A stretch of DNA of 64,000 nucleotides from contig JAYVRW010000170.1 in the NCBI GenBank assembly GCA_043775925.1, positions 1 through 64,000 of the forward strand. Direction: 5' to 3'. This DNA is from JAFDVL01 sp043775925. Its GTDB lineage: Bacteria; Acidobacteriota; Blastocatellia; RBC074. A program made the translations under genes and the position numbers. Under the pieces are notes generated by a model. The model saw only the letters and a program-made list of their open reading frames with translations. It did no database searches and was not told where the DNA came from. This document shows positions 15,240 through 23,240 of the stretch, in pieces; position 1 is the first letter of the stretch, and each line of letters begins with the position of its first letter.

Positions 15240-16334
15240 TTACGGAAAATTCTTAACCAGTGCTGGACCAATAATTTTTGTTACTCCGAAAGGTAACTTT
15301 TTCCAAAGATTAATCATCATTTCATATTTTGGATTCGTCGGATTCAGATTCGGCATTTCCTGTGCTTTGACGAGGTAAAATTGATAGGGTAAAGCTTTCA
15401 TTTCCATCCCCCATCCGCGTTTGAATTCAAACGCTCCGGTCCCATTTTTGCTGCGCCCGAAATCGAAGCGAGTGTACCCGCGTTGAGCCGCCGATTGCAT
15501 CAATGCCCAGTACATATAATTGTTGATACCAGCACGATAAAATTCACCGTAAGCACCTCCGTAGTAAGGCATTACGGTATCACGGAAGTAGAAATTCAAG
15601 ACCCCACCTGCGACTTTGTCGCCCTGTCGAATCAGGAGAATATCACTTTCGTTCGGAAACTCACACAAAAACGTGGCAAATAATTTTTTGGGGAAAACCG
15701 GAGTGCCAAGATGATGCACACTGGTAGCATAGACTTCGTAGAATTCATCCAATAATTCTTCACGCCCCAACTGAGCCGTTAGCTCATTTTTGATTCCTTT
15801 ACGAATCATGGTTCTGATGTCGCGTGGAAAAGTTTTCATGAGAGCTTCTTCGTCAGTCGAAATCGGATGTGCAAAAGTGAAATATAAATCTTTACGATGT
15901 AAGTCAGGGTCTACAGATTCGGTTTCAAAGGCATTGCGTAGTTCAAGAAAATCCACTTGTAAACTGGTCGCAATTTTTTTTGCTTCAGCGATTAAGGCTT
16001 CGGCAGAAGCCTGGTCTTTCGCCACGGCTCCACCGTAAACGGCATTTGGCGATGAAACCAACATTGAACCGAACAGGCGACTTTTAACATGAAAAAGCGG
16101 CAAAATGCCTGTGATTTCAGACCCGCGTTCAGCGAGCAAATGATAGGCCGAATGCTTCCAGACGCTTGCCACGACGCGCGCCCACCCGCTTTGATGACAA
16201 AAGGTCGCCGCCGCTTCGCTTGCCACGAGAGCATCCCAGGCCAGAACATCCTGAGCCTGAAATGCACGAACCTTCACTGTATGTAATTGAGCTGAGTTGA
16301 CCGATGCCACGATCTGCGCAGTTGCTGATTCCAC
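15240..16334 (-). CDS. FemAB-like GNAT-fold protein, XrtA/PEP-CTERM-associated
   Basis: A 364-residue protein with two GNAT-like halves, starting at GTG (16334) with AGGAAA upstream. Recognisable parts are the N-terminal VLAWDALVASEAAATFCHQSG, the middle FPRDIRTMIRKGIKN, and the C-terminal catalytic-domain pattern GGAYGEFYRAGINNYMYWALM followed by RGYTRFDFGRSKNGTGAFEFKR (split here). This is the layout of the FemAB-related family found beside XrtA polysaccharide genes, where it is thought to acylate or aminoacylate a sugar or envelope component. The exact acceptor is unknown. It starts 13 bp after the deacetylase stop, so the two are co-transcribed. Confidence 0.85.
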   Translation of the reverse strand: MESATAQIVASVNSAQLHTVKVRAFQAQDVLAWDALVASEAAATFCHQSGWARVVASVWKHSAYHLLAERGSEITGILPLFHVKSRLFGSMLVSSPNAVYGGAVAKDQASAEALIAEAKKIATSLQVDFLELRNAFETESVDPDLHRKDLYFTFAHPISTDEEALMKTFPRDIRTMIRKGIKNELTAQLGREELLDEFYEVYATSVHHLGTPVFPKKLFATFLCEFPNESDILLIRQGDKVAGGVLNFYFRDTVMPYYGGAYGEFYRAGINNYMYWALMQSAAQRGYTRFDFGRSKNGTGAFEFKRGWGMEMKALPYQFYLVKAQEMPNLNPTNPKYEMMINLWKKLPFGVTKIIGPALVKNFP

Positions 16335-16347
16335 AATATTTCCTATT

Positions 16348-17226
16348 CTAATTCGTCGCCAGCGCTAGTGCTTGCAAGCCTAAATTCCGGTTCTCCAAGA
16401 CCTGTCTGACGGGGGCGAAAGAAAAATCTTTCAGGAGTTGATTCAGCCGGCTCTCAGTACGATTCAAATTCACCCGATGCCGCCAAATATTTAATTTAGT
16501 ACCAGGAATTATAGGTTGTTCGGGATCAACTTCCCAGGGATGTAAAAAGAAAATCGCTGGTTCCGATTCACGCCGATGAAGTGTTTGCCACCCTAATTTG
16601 AAAAGCTTATACGGCAGCAACCGAAAATACCCGCCACCTGAAATCGGAATATTCGTCCCACCTATTTGTACTGTCGAAGGAGGAAATTCAATAATTTCCC
16701 CGGCTGGACGATGTAGCACATGCGGGAATCTTTCAGCATCTGGAATGCCGTAGCGGTCATGTTTCGTCGGGAAAATAGATGAATCGTATTTGAAACCTTC
16801 TTCAATTAAAATATCCAAAGCCCACAAACTTTTTTCGGTAATCGAATAGGTCGGCGCACGGTATCCAATAACCGGAGCACCAATTATCTCTTCCAGTAAT
16901 TGCTTGGATTTTCTAAGATCTTCTCTGAATTCTTCAGGAGTTTGTTGGTAAATAAGGCGATGATGGAAACTGTGACAGGCAACTTCGTGCCCAGCGTTCG
17001 CAATTTGCTTAACCAGCTCAGGATGCATTTCAGCGACATAGCCCAAAATAAAAAAAGTCGCCTTGACATTATGACGCGCGAACATTTCCAATAATAAATT
17101 AGTATTTCGCTCGACCCGTGATTCCCACTTCGGCCAGTCTTCACGACAGACCACCTGAGAAAAGGCTTCGACCTGATAATAATCTTCGACATCAACTGTT
17201 AGCGCGTTCAGCATTCCGTTATCCAT
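16348..17226 (-). CDS. Polysaccharide deacetylase, XrtA/PEP-CTERM locus subfamily
   Basis: A 292-residue NodB-fold carbohydrate esterase (CE4). ALTVDVEDYYQVEAF carries the catalytic Asp, HEVACHSFHHRLIYQQ the metal-binding His pair, GYRAPTYSIT the conserved Arg, and FFLHPWEVD the C-terminal His. The VEDYYQVEAF form and the late PISGGGYFRLLPY segment are typical of the subfamily tied to XrtA exopolysaccharide loci. There is no signal peptide, as usual for this subfamily. The start is ATG 17226 preceded by AAGGG; a GTG one codon upstream is possible. It heads the minus-strand exopolysaccharide block (deacetylase, FemAB-like, glycosyltransferase, permease, ATPase). Confidence 0.92.
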   Translation of the reverse strand: MDNGMLNALTVDVEDYYQVEAFSQVVCREDWPKWESRVERNTNLLLEMFARHNVKATFFILGYVAEMHPELVKQIANAGHEVACHSFHHRLIYQQTPEEFREDLRKSKQLLEEIIGAPVIGYRAPTYSITEKSLWALDILIEEGFKYDSSIFPTKHDRYGIPDAERFPHVLHRPAGEIIEFPPSTVQIGGTNIPISGGGYFRLLPYKLFKLGWQTLHRRESEPAIFFLHPWEVDPEQPIIPGTKLNIWRHRVNLNRTESRLNQLLKDFSFAPVRQVLENRNLGLQALALATN

Positions 17227-17529
17227 CACACCCTTGAAACTAATGGTTGAATATTCTGATTGTATTGTGAAACTTTTGTATTTAAGTCAAGCATACCTTC
17301 ACAATAATCTTCGATGAGAAGTAGTTGGATCCTCTTGAAGGGATCAGAATGGTAAGCAATGTCCCTTGTTAAGTCGTAGGTTGCAGCGTTTTAAGGGCTT
17401 TATACGTGAGGCCAACCTTAATTGAAATAATAGCCTTGATACTAGAGTTTAGACAAGGGGAAATTCGTTGCCTCTTCATTGTAATGTTGTCACTCTTGAG
17501 TGAGGGGTAGCTTCAAGCTCGGCGTTCAC
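17227..17529. other. Intergenic region upstream of the exopolysaccharide block
   Basis: About 300 bp between the sigma-like regulator stop and the deacetylase start. It should hold the promoter of the block, but no convincing -35/-10 pair, sigma-54 site or RNA structure was identified by eye. Confidence 0.4.
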
Positions 17530-18741
17530 TTAGACAATCGGCAGATTATCAAATGAAGCTAATGAAGAATAGTTACTAAAGTTACCCCATGTCGAGAAAT
17601 CTGACTTCTTTTGTACTTTCTGTTGCTCAGCTCGATTGGCTTTTGTGAGCCGCCACTTGAGCTGACCGGATAATTCTTCAGCAAAACAAATGAGTTGCTC
17701 TGAAGTGAAAGAGCGCAAAAGATGTTTTTGCATTTCCTGCTCCATCTTTCGGCGATGATCGCTGACTGACGAATCAGACATGCCAACCATGTCTGCAATG
17801 ACTAACTGAGATGGTTCAGTTGGGTCAAAATAGTAATGCCATAAAATACGCCAGAATTTTTCCGTTCGCAGTGGTTGAAAACGTGTTATGCGATCTACTT
17901 TCGCCAAAAAGTCATGAGCGGCACGGCGTGCCAGCATTTCCTCTTCACGGCGCAGGTTAATTCCTTCGGGACAATCATTTTCAGAAATTATCATTTTCTC
18001 CCACGAATGAGAACCTTCCGCCTGTTCCGAAATTTGATCTATTGAAGACACTTCAGCGTCATAAATAGGAAGCCTCGACAAAGCAAGCGTTCGCAACGCT
18101 CGCAGGGAAATCGGTGAATCCAGTTGCTTGAAAATTTCCTCTAATAATTCTACTAATTCCTGATTGGTTACGATTACCTGCGCGTCACCCTTGCACCCCA
18201 CCCGCCGCCGATTGCGAATTCTGGCAGGGACGTTAGACATTAATTCTTCCAGTTGGGCAATATCCTTGACAGATTTATCAGTACCCCATTCTCGTAAGCC
18301 GTAGACAACATTCACTGCCTGACGATAGCGCGCTGTTTGATGAGGTTCCGGTGAGCGAAAAATTTTGAAACGTGGGTCAGATTCGAGCAAGCCACTAATG
18401 CGCCTGACGATTCGATAATTTTCAGGCTGCTTACGACGCAACGTCCCGATCAGCATGTTGGTCAATTCGACCTGAAAAATTTCGCGCTCAATTTCTGTAT
18501 CACTCATCTCATCTTGCAGATAATGTTTGAAGCGCGACTTCTCCAATAATAATAAATACAGGTCTTGTGTTAAATCCGGGAGGGATAAAAGCGAAGTTGT
18601 ATTTTTAGCATTATGTTGATTGCGCTGTGCTGAGCGGATCAGTGGATGGATTGAAACCAGACGGTGGAGTGATTGCCACAGCGTTGCGTCATCATTATTT
18701 TCGAGCAACGATTTCCAGGACTTGGTGGAGACAGCTTTCAT
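17530..18741 (-). CDS. Putative sigma-70-like transcription regulator, unknown family
   Basis: A 403-residue protein read from the ATG at 18741; a longer TTG-started frame to 18804 is less likely. It is not a standard sigma factor. The region around residues 50-115 (SLPDLTQDLYLLLLEKSRF, then EIEREIFQVELTNMLIGTLRR) has the helical look of a sigma region 2-like segment. Near 320-350 the segment SQLVIADMVGMSDSSVSDHR followed by RKMEQEMQ looks like a sigma region 4 helix-turn-helix. RIRNRRRVGCKG in the middle is basic. It stands alone, transcribed toward the exopolysaccharide genes with a 300-bp gap, so it may regulate them, but this is only positional inference. Confidence 0.5.
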   Translation of the reverse strand: MKAVSTKSWKSLLENNDDATLWQSLHRLVSIHPLIRSAQRNQHNAKNTTSLLSLPDLTQDLYLLLLEKSRFKHYLQDEMSDTEIEREIFQVELTNMLIGTLRRKQPENYRIVRRISGLLESDPRFKIFRSPEPHQTARYRQAVNVVYGLREWGTDKSVKDIAQLEELMSNVPARIRNRRRVGCKGDAQVIVTNQELVELLEEIFKQLDSPISLRALRTLALSRLPIYDAEVSSIDQISEQAEGSHSWEKMIISENDCPEGINLRREEEMLARRAAHDFLAKVDRITRFQPLRTEKFWRILWHYYFDPTEPSQLVIADMVGMSDSSVSDHRRKMEQEMQKHLLRSFTSEQLICFAEELSGQLKWRLTKANRAEQQKVQKKSDFSTWGNFSNYSSLASFDNLPIV

Positions 18742-19393
18742 TATAAAACCCGGTGAGGTGGTCAGGTAATGTGTATGGTTCACCTGAGGCGTCAACAATG
18801 CCAATTACATACTATTGACGCATATTTTATAACTACTCTGAAAAAGAAGGTTGTTTGCTGACAACTCTGGTGTGCCAAGCACACTCTTGTTCAGAAAATA
18901 TTTAGAAATGCGTTAAAGGGGGCGATGCGCCTGGGGCAGCAAATCGCACTTGTTTATGCCAGCTTCCTGCCGGAAAGATAGCGAAGAAGGAATTATAACC
19001 GGGAATGAGAAGAGCTTCTATTTCAGCATTTGGGATAAAGCTCTGCCCGAATGAGGTCGGTTACAGAATCCGTAATAAAATCGTCAAAGAGCCAGGGCTT
19101 TTTACGAAGTAATATTCACCTGTAATCAAAAATCTTGCGCTGAACTGCGCGATGACTCCAGCATAATGTGGTGAGACACCGTGCCAGACCAAATGGAATA
19201 TTTGAAAAATCCAATGTCTAACATTATACAAACAACCGCCGACAGTAGCCAGCTTTTTTTTAAAAGATGTCATAATTTTATCATCATTCTGTAACAGCTT
19301 GCATTTCATCGATAACGAGACCCCAATCGTTCAGTGAAGCGTTTGCCGTCTCACGCTGGCTATGGTAAAAACTATTTCATCGTCACCTCGAAT
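18742..19393. other. 650-bp intergenic region, no gene assigned
   Basis: The largest non-coding gap. A minus-strand frame at 19061-19309 (82 codons) lacks a ribosome site and any recognisable feature and is not called. The promoters of the minus-strand regulator and of tRNA-Arg must lie here. No riboswitch or RNA gene was recognised. Confidence 0.4.
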
Positions 19394-19470
19394 GCGCCTG
19401 TAGCTCAGCTGGATAGAGCACTAGACTTCGAATCTATAGGTCGGGGGTTCGAATCCCTCCGGGCGCACCA
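19394..19470 (+). tRNA. tRNA-Arg (anticodon TCG)
   Basis: A 77-nt cloverleaf with acceptor GCGCCTG/CGGGCGC, D-arm GCTC...GAGC, anticodon loop CTTCGAA (TCG, reading CGA) and T-loop GGGTTCGAATCCC-like. The 3' CCA is encoded. The outermost anticodon-stem pair is C/T mismatched; the rest pairs normally. Confidence 0.95.
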
Positions 19471-19588
19471 TTAAACTCCAAAATAATTTTCCATCTGTAG
19501 GGAATTCAAATGAAAGCGGGTTCAGAATCCGTCTGTCTCTATGATAAAATGATTATTCTTTAATTTGAAACTAAGAGTGAGGTTACTC

Positions 19589-19873
19589 ATGACTACGATT
19601 GATTGCACACGTTGTGGAAATAATTTTGCCAGCCTGGAAAAAACGCCGTTTGGCGGTGCACTTGGTAAACGCATTCATGAGAATATTTGTCATGGCTGTT
19701 GGAAGGAATGGTTAGCCAAGCAAAATCAACTGATTAATCATTTTGGACTCAGCACAATCAATCCCGAGCATCAACAGTTCTTGATCGAAAACATGAAAAC
19801 GTTCCTTTTCAACGAAGGGCAATTACCGCAAGCAGTGATTGACTCGACGCTGGAAGGCACGATTACTCACTAA
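19589..19873 (+). CDS. Fe(2+)-trafficking (YggX)-like protein with added CxxC pairs
   Basis: A 94-residue protein started at ATG 19589 with GAGG upstream. The core LGKRIHENICHGCWKEWLAK, followed by QNQLINHFGLSTINPEHQQFL, matches YggX, the small protein that protects iron-sulfur clusters and is implicated in iron traffic. Unlike the enterobacterial protein it has two CxxC pairs (CTRC near the N-terminus, CHGC in the middle) that could bind a zinc or iron ion. It is followed 3 bp later by signal peptidase I, so the two share a transcript. Confidence 0.85.
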   Translation: MTTIDCTRCGNNFASLEKTPFGGALGKRIHENICHGCWKEWLAKQNQLINHFGLSTINPEHQQFLIENMKTFLFNEGQLPQAVIDSTLEGTITH

Positions 19874-19876
19874 GTT

Positions 19877-20539
19877 ATGACAAACGAAAAAGAGTATGTT
19901 GGCATCAGAGTCGAAGACGATTCGGGCATCCGTGAAGTGCGTGACCTGATGGCTCCTTACAGCACGGCGGTAGAATCCAAAAGTTTGTGGGCAGAAGCGC
20001 GGTCATTGATGCGCGATATTCTCATTGCCTGTTTGATTGCAACGTTCATTATTTTCTTTCTGGTGCGTCCGGTGCGTGTCGAAGGGGAAAGCATGAAGCC
20101 CAGATTGCAGGATCGTGATCGTATTTTCGTCAATCAAATGGTGTATTCCATGCGTGAATGGTTTGGCGATACCCAGCCCATCAAACGCGGAGATATTGTT
20201 GTTTTATATTATCCACGCGACCCTTCAAAATCTTATATTAAGCGCGTCATTGGATTACCTGGAGAGCAAGTCACCATTGAAAATGGCAAGCTTTATATTA
20301 ACGGCGTCCTACAACAAGAACCTTATTTAACGCCGGAAAATGTGAATTCTTACCATCGAAGCTCAGTCACTGAGCAGGTGGAAGATCACCATTATTTTGT
20401 GATGGGCGACAACCGGAATTACAGCAGCGACAGTCGTGATTGGGGCTTGGTGCCGGAAAAATATATCTACGGCAAAGCGATGTACCGCTACTATTCGCCC
20501 CTGAACTGGTTTGCGAATGTTGGCTCACTGAACAATTAG
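19877..20539 (+). CDS. lepB: Signal peptidase I
   Basis: A 220-residue membrane serine protease that removes signal peptides from exported proteins. After about 45 cytoplasmic residues there is one membrane helix (DILIACLIATFIIFFLV). Box B, VEGESMKPRLQDRDRIFVNQ, contains the catalytic Ser, SYIKRVIGLPGEQV contains the general-base Lys, and FVMGDNRNYSSDSRDWG is box E. The single-helix layout is like that of Gram-positive and many other enzymes, not the two-helix E. coli form. It is co-transcribed with the YggX-like gene and probably with carA, 20 bp downstream. Confidence 0.96.
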   Translation: MTNEKEYVGIRVEDDSGIREVRDLMAPYSTAVESKSLWAEARSLMRDILIACLIATFIIFFLVRPVRVEGESMKPRLQDRDRIFVNQMVYSMREWFGDTQPIKRGDIVVLYYPRDPSKSYIKRVIGLPGEQVTIENGKLYINGVLQQEPYLTPENVNSYHRSSVTEQVEDHHYFVMGDNRNYSSDSRDWGLVPEKYIYGKAMYRYYSPLNWFANVGSLNN

Positions 20540-20559
20540 TAAAGAGGAATAATTAATCA

Positions 20560-21786
20560 ATGACTAATGAAGCGATTCTTGCGCTGGAAGATGGGCGCAT
20601 CTTTCGTGGCACAGCCTGCGGCACTTCCGGTGAGTGTACGGGGGAAATTGTTTTCAATACTTCGATGGCGGGCTATCAGGAAATTCTCACCGATCCATCC
20701 TACGCCGGACAAATCGTGACGATGACGTATCCGCAGATCGGCAACTATGGCGTCAATCCCGAAGACGTTGAATCGCGTCGTCCTTTCATTCAGGGATTTG
20801 TCGTCCGTGAGATGTCCGAAGTCACTTCCAACTGGCGCGCTACGATGTCGCTGGATGATTATCTCAAGGAATACGGGATCGTTGGAATTTCTGAAATTGA
20901 TACGCGGGCGCTGGTTCGCCACATCCGCGAAAAAGGCGCGATGCGTGCCTGTATTTCTTCCGTAGACCTCGACGAAAAAAGTTTGATTGCTAAAGCCCAG
21001 GCTGCGCCGTCAATGCTTGGACGAAATTTAGTGGATGAAGTCACGTGTGGCGATAGCTACGAATGGTCAGAAGCCATTGAAGCCATCGCCGGAGAGAAAC
21101 TCCACCGCACCGAAGCGCTTGACGAATTCGCAGTGAATTTCACTCCGCACGAAGCCTTGGAAATGAGCGGCACTATCAACACGGAATCTTTCCACGTCGT
21201 CGCTTACGATTTCGGTATCAAATATTACATTTTACGTTATTTGGCTGCGCTGGGTTGTCGTGTGACCGTAGTTCCGGCGCGAACTTCCGCTGCCGATGTT
21301 TTAGCCATGAATCCCGATGGAGTCTTTTTATCGAATGGTCCCGGTGATCCGGCTGCGCTCGAACCCATTGTTGACGAAATCAAAAAACTGGTTGGAAAAA
21401 AGCCAATTTTTGGAATTTGTCTGGGACATCAGGTTTTGGGAGCAGCTTTTGGCGGGACGACTTTTAAATTAAAATTCGGACATCGTGGAGGCAATCAGCC
21501 GATCAAAAATACACGGACCGACAAGATCGAAATCGCCGCGCACAATCACGGCTTCGCGGTTGATCCGAACAGCCTGAATCAGGACGAAATTGAATTGACG
21601 CATTGGAATATCAACGACCATACACTGGCTGGAATCCGCCATCGGACGCTGCCAGTATTTTCCGTGCAATACCATCCTGAATCCAGCCCGGGTCCGCACG
21701 ATTCAGCGTATTTGTTTCATGAGTTTATTGCGGATATGAAAGCGTTCCGCGATGGCGTCAAGCAAAAAGGACAGGGGAAGAGTTAA
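20560..21786 (+). CDS. carA: Carbamoyl-phosphate synthase small subunit
   Basis: A 408-residue glutaminase subunit giving ammonia for carbamoyl phosphate in arginine and pyrimidine synthesis. The N-terminal domain starts AILALEDGRIFRGTACG and includes EIVFNTSMAGYQEILTDPSY. The C-terminal class I amidotransferase domain has SNGPGDPAAL, the nucleophile Cys in GICLGHQVLGAAFGG, and the His-Glu pair in VQYHPESSPGPHDS. It is slightly longer than usual because of a segment around residues 185-205. The large subunit carB is not adjacent; the next element is an inverted repeat. Confidence 0.97.
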   Translation: MTNEAILALEDGRIFRGTACGTSGECTGEIVFNTSMAGYQEILTDPSYAGQIVTMTYPQIGNYGVNPEDVESRRPFIQGFVVREMSEVTSNWRATMSLDDYLKEYGIVGISEIDTRALVRHIREKGAMRACISSVDLDEKSLIAKAQAAPSMLGRNLVDEVTCGDSYEWSEAIEAIAGEKLHRTEALDEFAVNFTPHEALEMSGTINTESFHVVAYDFGIKYYILRYLAALGCRVTVVPARTSAADVLAMNPDGVFLSNGPGDPAALEPIVDEIKKLVGKKPIFGICLGHQVLGAAFGGTTFKLKFGHRGGNQPIKNTRTDKIEIAAHNHGFAVDPNSLNQDEIELTHWNINDHTLAGIRHRTLPVFSVQYHPESSPGPHDSAYLFHEFIADMKAFRDGVKQKGQGKS

Positions 21787-21794
21787 GAATTTTC

Positions 21795-21889
21795 AGACAG
21801 GATTTACAAGATTTTTTGCAGGATGAACAGGACTTACGTGCAAGAATATGACTTGTAAATCTTGTCTTAAAATCTTGTTAATCCTGTCT
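21795..21889. repeat. Inverted repeat, AGACAGGATT family, downstream of carA
   Basis: AGACAGGATTTACAAGATTT at 21795 pairs approximately with AATCTTGTTAATCCTGTCT ending at 21889. Between them are partly repeated CAGGATGAACAGGACT units. A second member of the same family lies between mraY and murD (42398-42457). The element sits between carA and the convergent XRE gene and could end transcription, but it lacks a T-tract. Confidence 0.8.
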
Positions 21890-21926
21890 AAAAAAAACTC
21901 TTCCCCGAAAATCTTTTTCCTGAAAA

Positions 21927-22214
21927 CTATGAACCCTGCCAATGTTTTTTTGGGCTTGGCAATTTCTCCGGCAAGTCAATCGCGTCATCCACCAGCACAT
22001 CAAGACAGACATTTGCTAATCTTGCGTAGCGCAAGAGTTCCAATAAATTAGGTTCTCTATAACCAAGTTCATTTCCGGCAATCGCCATATAGCCAATTGT
22101 TTCTTCCAATCCTAACCGATACAACATTTCAGTTTGTGACAGATTTAAAGCCAGTCGAATCTGTTGGAGCTTTTCTGCAAGGCGTTGAGGTCTGGGTCTG
22201 GCTAAGCGTCCCAT
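21927..22214 (-). CDS. XRE-family helix-turn-helix regulator, small
   Basis: A 95-residue protein with ATG at 22214 and a good GGGAGGAA ribosome site. The helix-turn-helix is in LAEKLQQIRLALNLSQTEML followed by YRLGLEETIGYMAIAGNELG and REPNLLELLRYARLANVCLD (about residues 12-75), the Cro/C1-type fold. It is divergent from the bacteriocin-like gene, with 290 bp between them, so it may control it. Its own ligand or partner is unknown. Confidence 0.75.
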   Translation of the reverse strand: MGRLARPRPQRLAEKLQQIRLALNLSQTEMLYRLGLEETIGYMAIAGNELGYREPNLLELLRYARLANVCLDVLVDDAIDLPEKLPSPKKHWQGS

Positions 22215-22466
22215 CAGGAAATTCCTCCCGATGAAAACGCTTGCAACTTATTGTTAAAGCTGCTATTTCTATTTACAAATACTTGCGTTCCTAGAAACCA
22301 CGTCGCCGAGAGCCTACTCAGTTTGTGCTCTCCGACGGAATCCATCACGACTTGTTTAGAGACGGACTACGCATTTTGCTTAGTTCAATTGTCAAAGGTT
22401 AAGGAGTAAAAATACCAGACTCAGAAGCAATTACCAATGCTTTGTGCGGGTATCTTTACAGTATAT

Positions 22467-22490
22467 TTCCTCATGAAATACCGTGAGGAA
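22467..22490 (+). promoter_or_regulatory. Hairpin abutting the ribosome site of the bacteriocin-like gene
   Basis: TTCCTCA (22467-22473) and TGAGGAA (22484-22490) pair perfectly around a 10-nt loop. The Shine-Dalgarno AAAGGAG begins at 22491, immediately after the stem, and the ATG follows at 22505. The left arm could alternatively pair with the GGAG of the ribosome site, so it may modulate translation or protect the mRNA 5' region. Confidence 0.5.
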
Positions 22491-22504
22491 AAAGGAGAAA
22501 AATT

Positions 22505-23131
22505 ATGTCGAAAAAAACTTCTCGTGTATCATTCGTTTTGTTGGCTGTAGGGTTAATTGCTGTCGTAGCGATCCTTGTCGCAGTGCAAAAATCTGCTACC
22601 GCAAACAGTCGTTCATCACTGAGTGCGGCTATAATTATAGATGATGAAGCAGTGAGAAAGTATAAAGGAATGGCAGCTTTATCATCTGAAGAAAGAAAAA
22701 ATATTTTTCGTGAATCTTCAGCAAATGATAAAAGTGCGCTGTGGCAAGTACATTTTTCAGAGTATAAGAAAGCTCACCCAGACCTTTCACCGGAGCAAAT
22801 AAAGGTTCTGGAAGAGGCGGCGAATTTAGCAATTCCGCTCACTTTCAGTCTTCCTGGCAATCAGCAAATCAAGAATGCGGTAATTGGTAAGGCTCTACAA
22901 AATTTGAGGAATCATGCAGTAGCTACTTTTTCGCAAGACGAAGCAAGAAAGTTATTTGCCCAATTAGGGAATGCTGAAGCTTCTATTGTAGTAAGAAGGG
23001 ACTGTAATTGTAGCACTATTGATACTTGGTGTGGTGGAAATTATTGTCGTGACCACGCATATAACGGGTGTAGTACATCAGATTGGGGATGCGGAACTCT
23101 CTGGATGGCAAGTTGTAATGGTGGTTGCTAA
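22505..23131 (+). CDS. Fulvocin C-like bacteriocin precursor
   Basis: A 208-residue precursor. The N-terminus is a membrane or secretion signal (SFVLLAVGLIAVVAILVAV, about residues 9-28). A pro-region of about 130 polar residues follows, containing LSSEERKNIFRESSAN and HPDLSPEQIKVLEEAANLAI. The last 43 residues hold eight cysteines (167, 169, 176, 181, 189, 196, 204, 208), in a pattern DCNCST, WCGGNYC, GCSTSDWGCG and CNGGC. This spacing and the CSCST and GCGTGW-like parts recall fulvocin C of Myxococcus fulvus, a disulfide-rich bacteriocin. An Arg-Arg pair at 164-165 just before the Cys-rich part is a possible processing site. The gene is A+T-richer than its neighbours. The linked thioredoxin-like gene probably forms or isomerises the disulfides. 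Confidence 0.75.
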   Translation: MSKKTSRVSFVLLAVGLIAVVAILVAVQKSATANSRSSLSAAIIIDDEAVRKYKGMAALSSEERKNIFRESSANDKSALWQVHFSEYKKAHPDLSPEQIKVLEEAANLAIPLTFSLPGNQQIKNAVIGKALQNLRNHAVATFSQDEARKLFAQLGNAEASIVVRRDCNCSTIDTWCGGNYCRDHAYNGCSTSDWGCGTLWMASCNGGC

Positions 23132-23141
23132 AGTTTTTCAG

Positions 23142-23174
23142 GAAACGCAGTTAGAGTTACTTTAACTGCGTTTC
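23142..23174 (+). terminator. Hairpin after the bacteriocin-like gene, possible attenuating terminator
   Basis: GAAACGCAGTTA (23142-23153) and TAACTGCGTTTC (23163-23174) are perfectly complementary with a 9-nt loop. The T-rich tail is short (TATTTG), so termination may be partial. That would yield more precursor mRNA than downstream oxidoreductase mRNA. Confidence 0.65.
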
Positions 23175-23240
23175 TATTTGTTGGTTCTTAGTGAGTAATG
23201 ACCAATCACAAAAGAGGTAGCTCTAATCGGAGAATAACTT

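Noticed and set aside
19061..19309. 82-codon minus-strand frame upstream of tRNA-Arg
   Set aside because: No ribosome site, no recognisable motif, and in a gap where promoters are expected.
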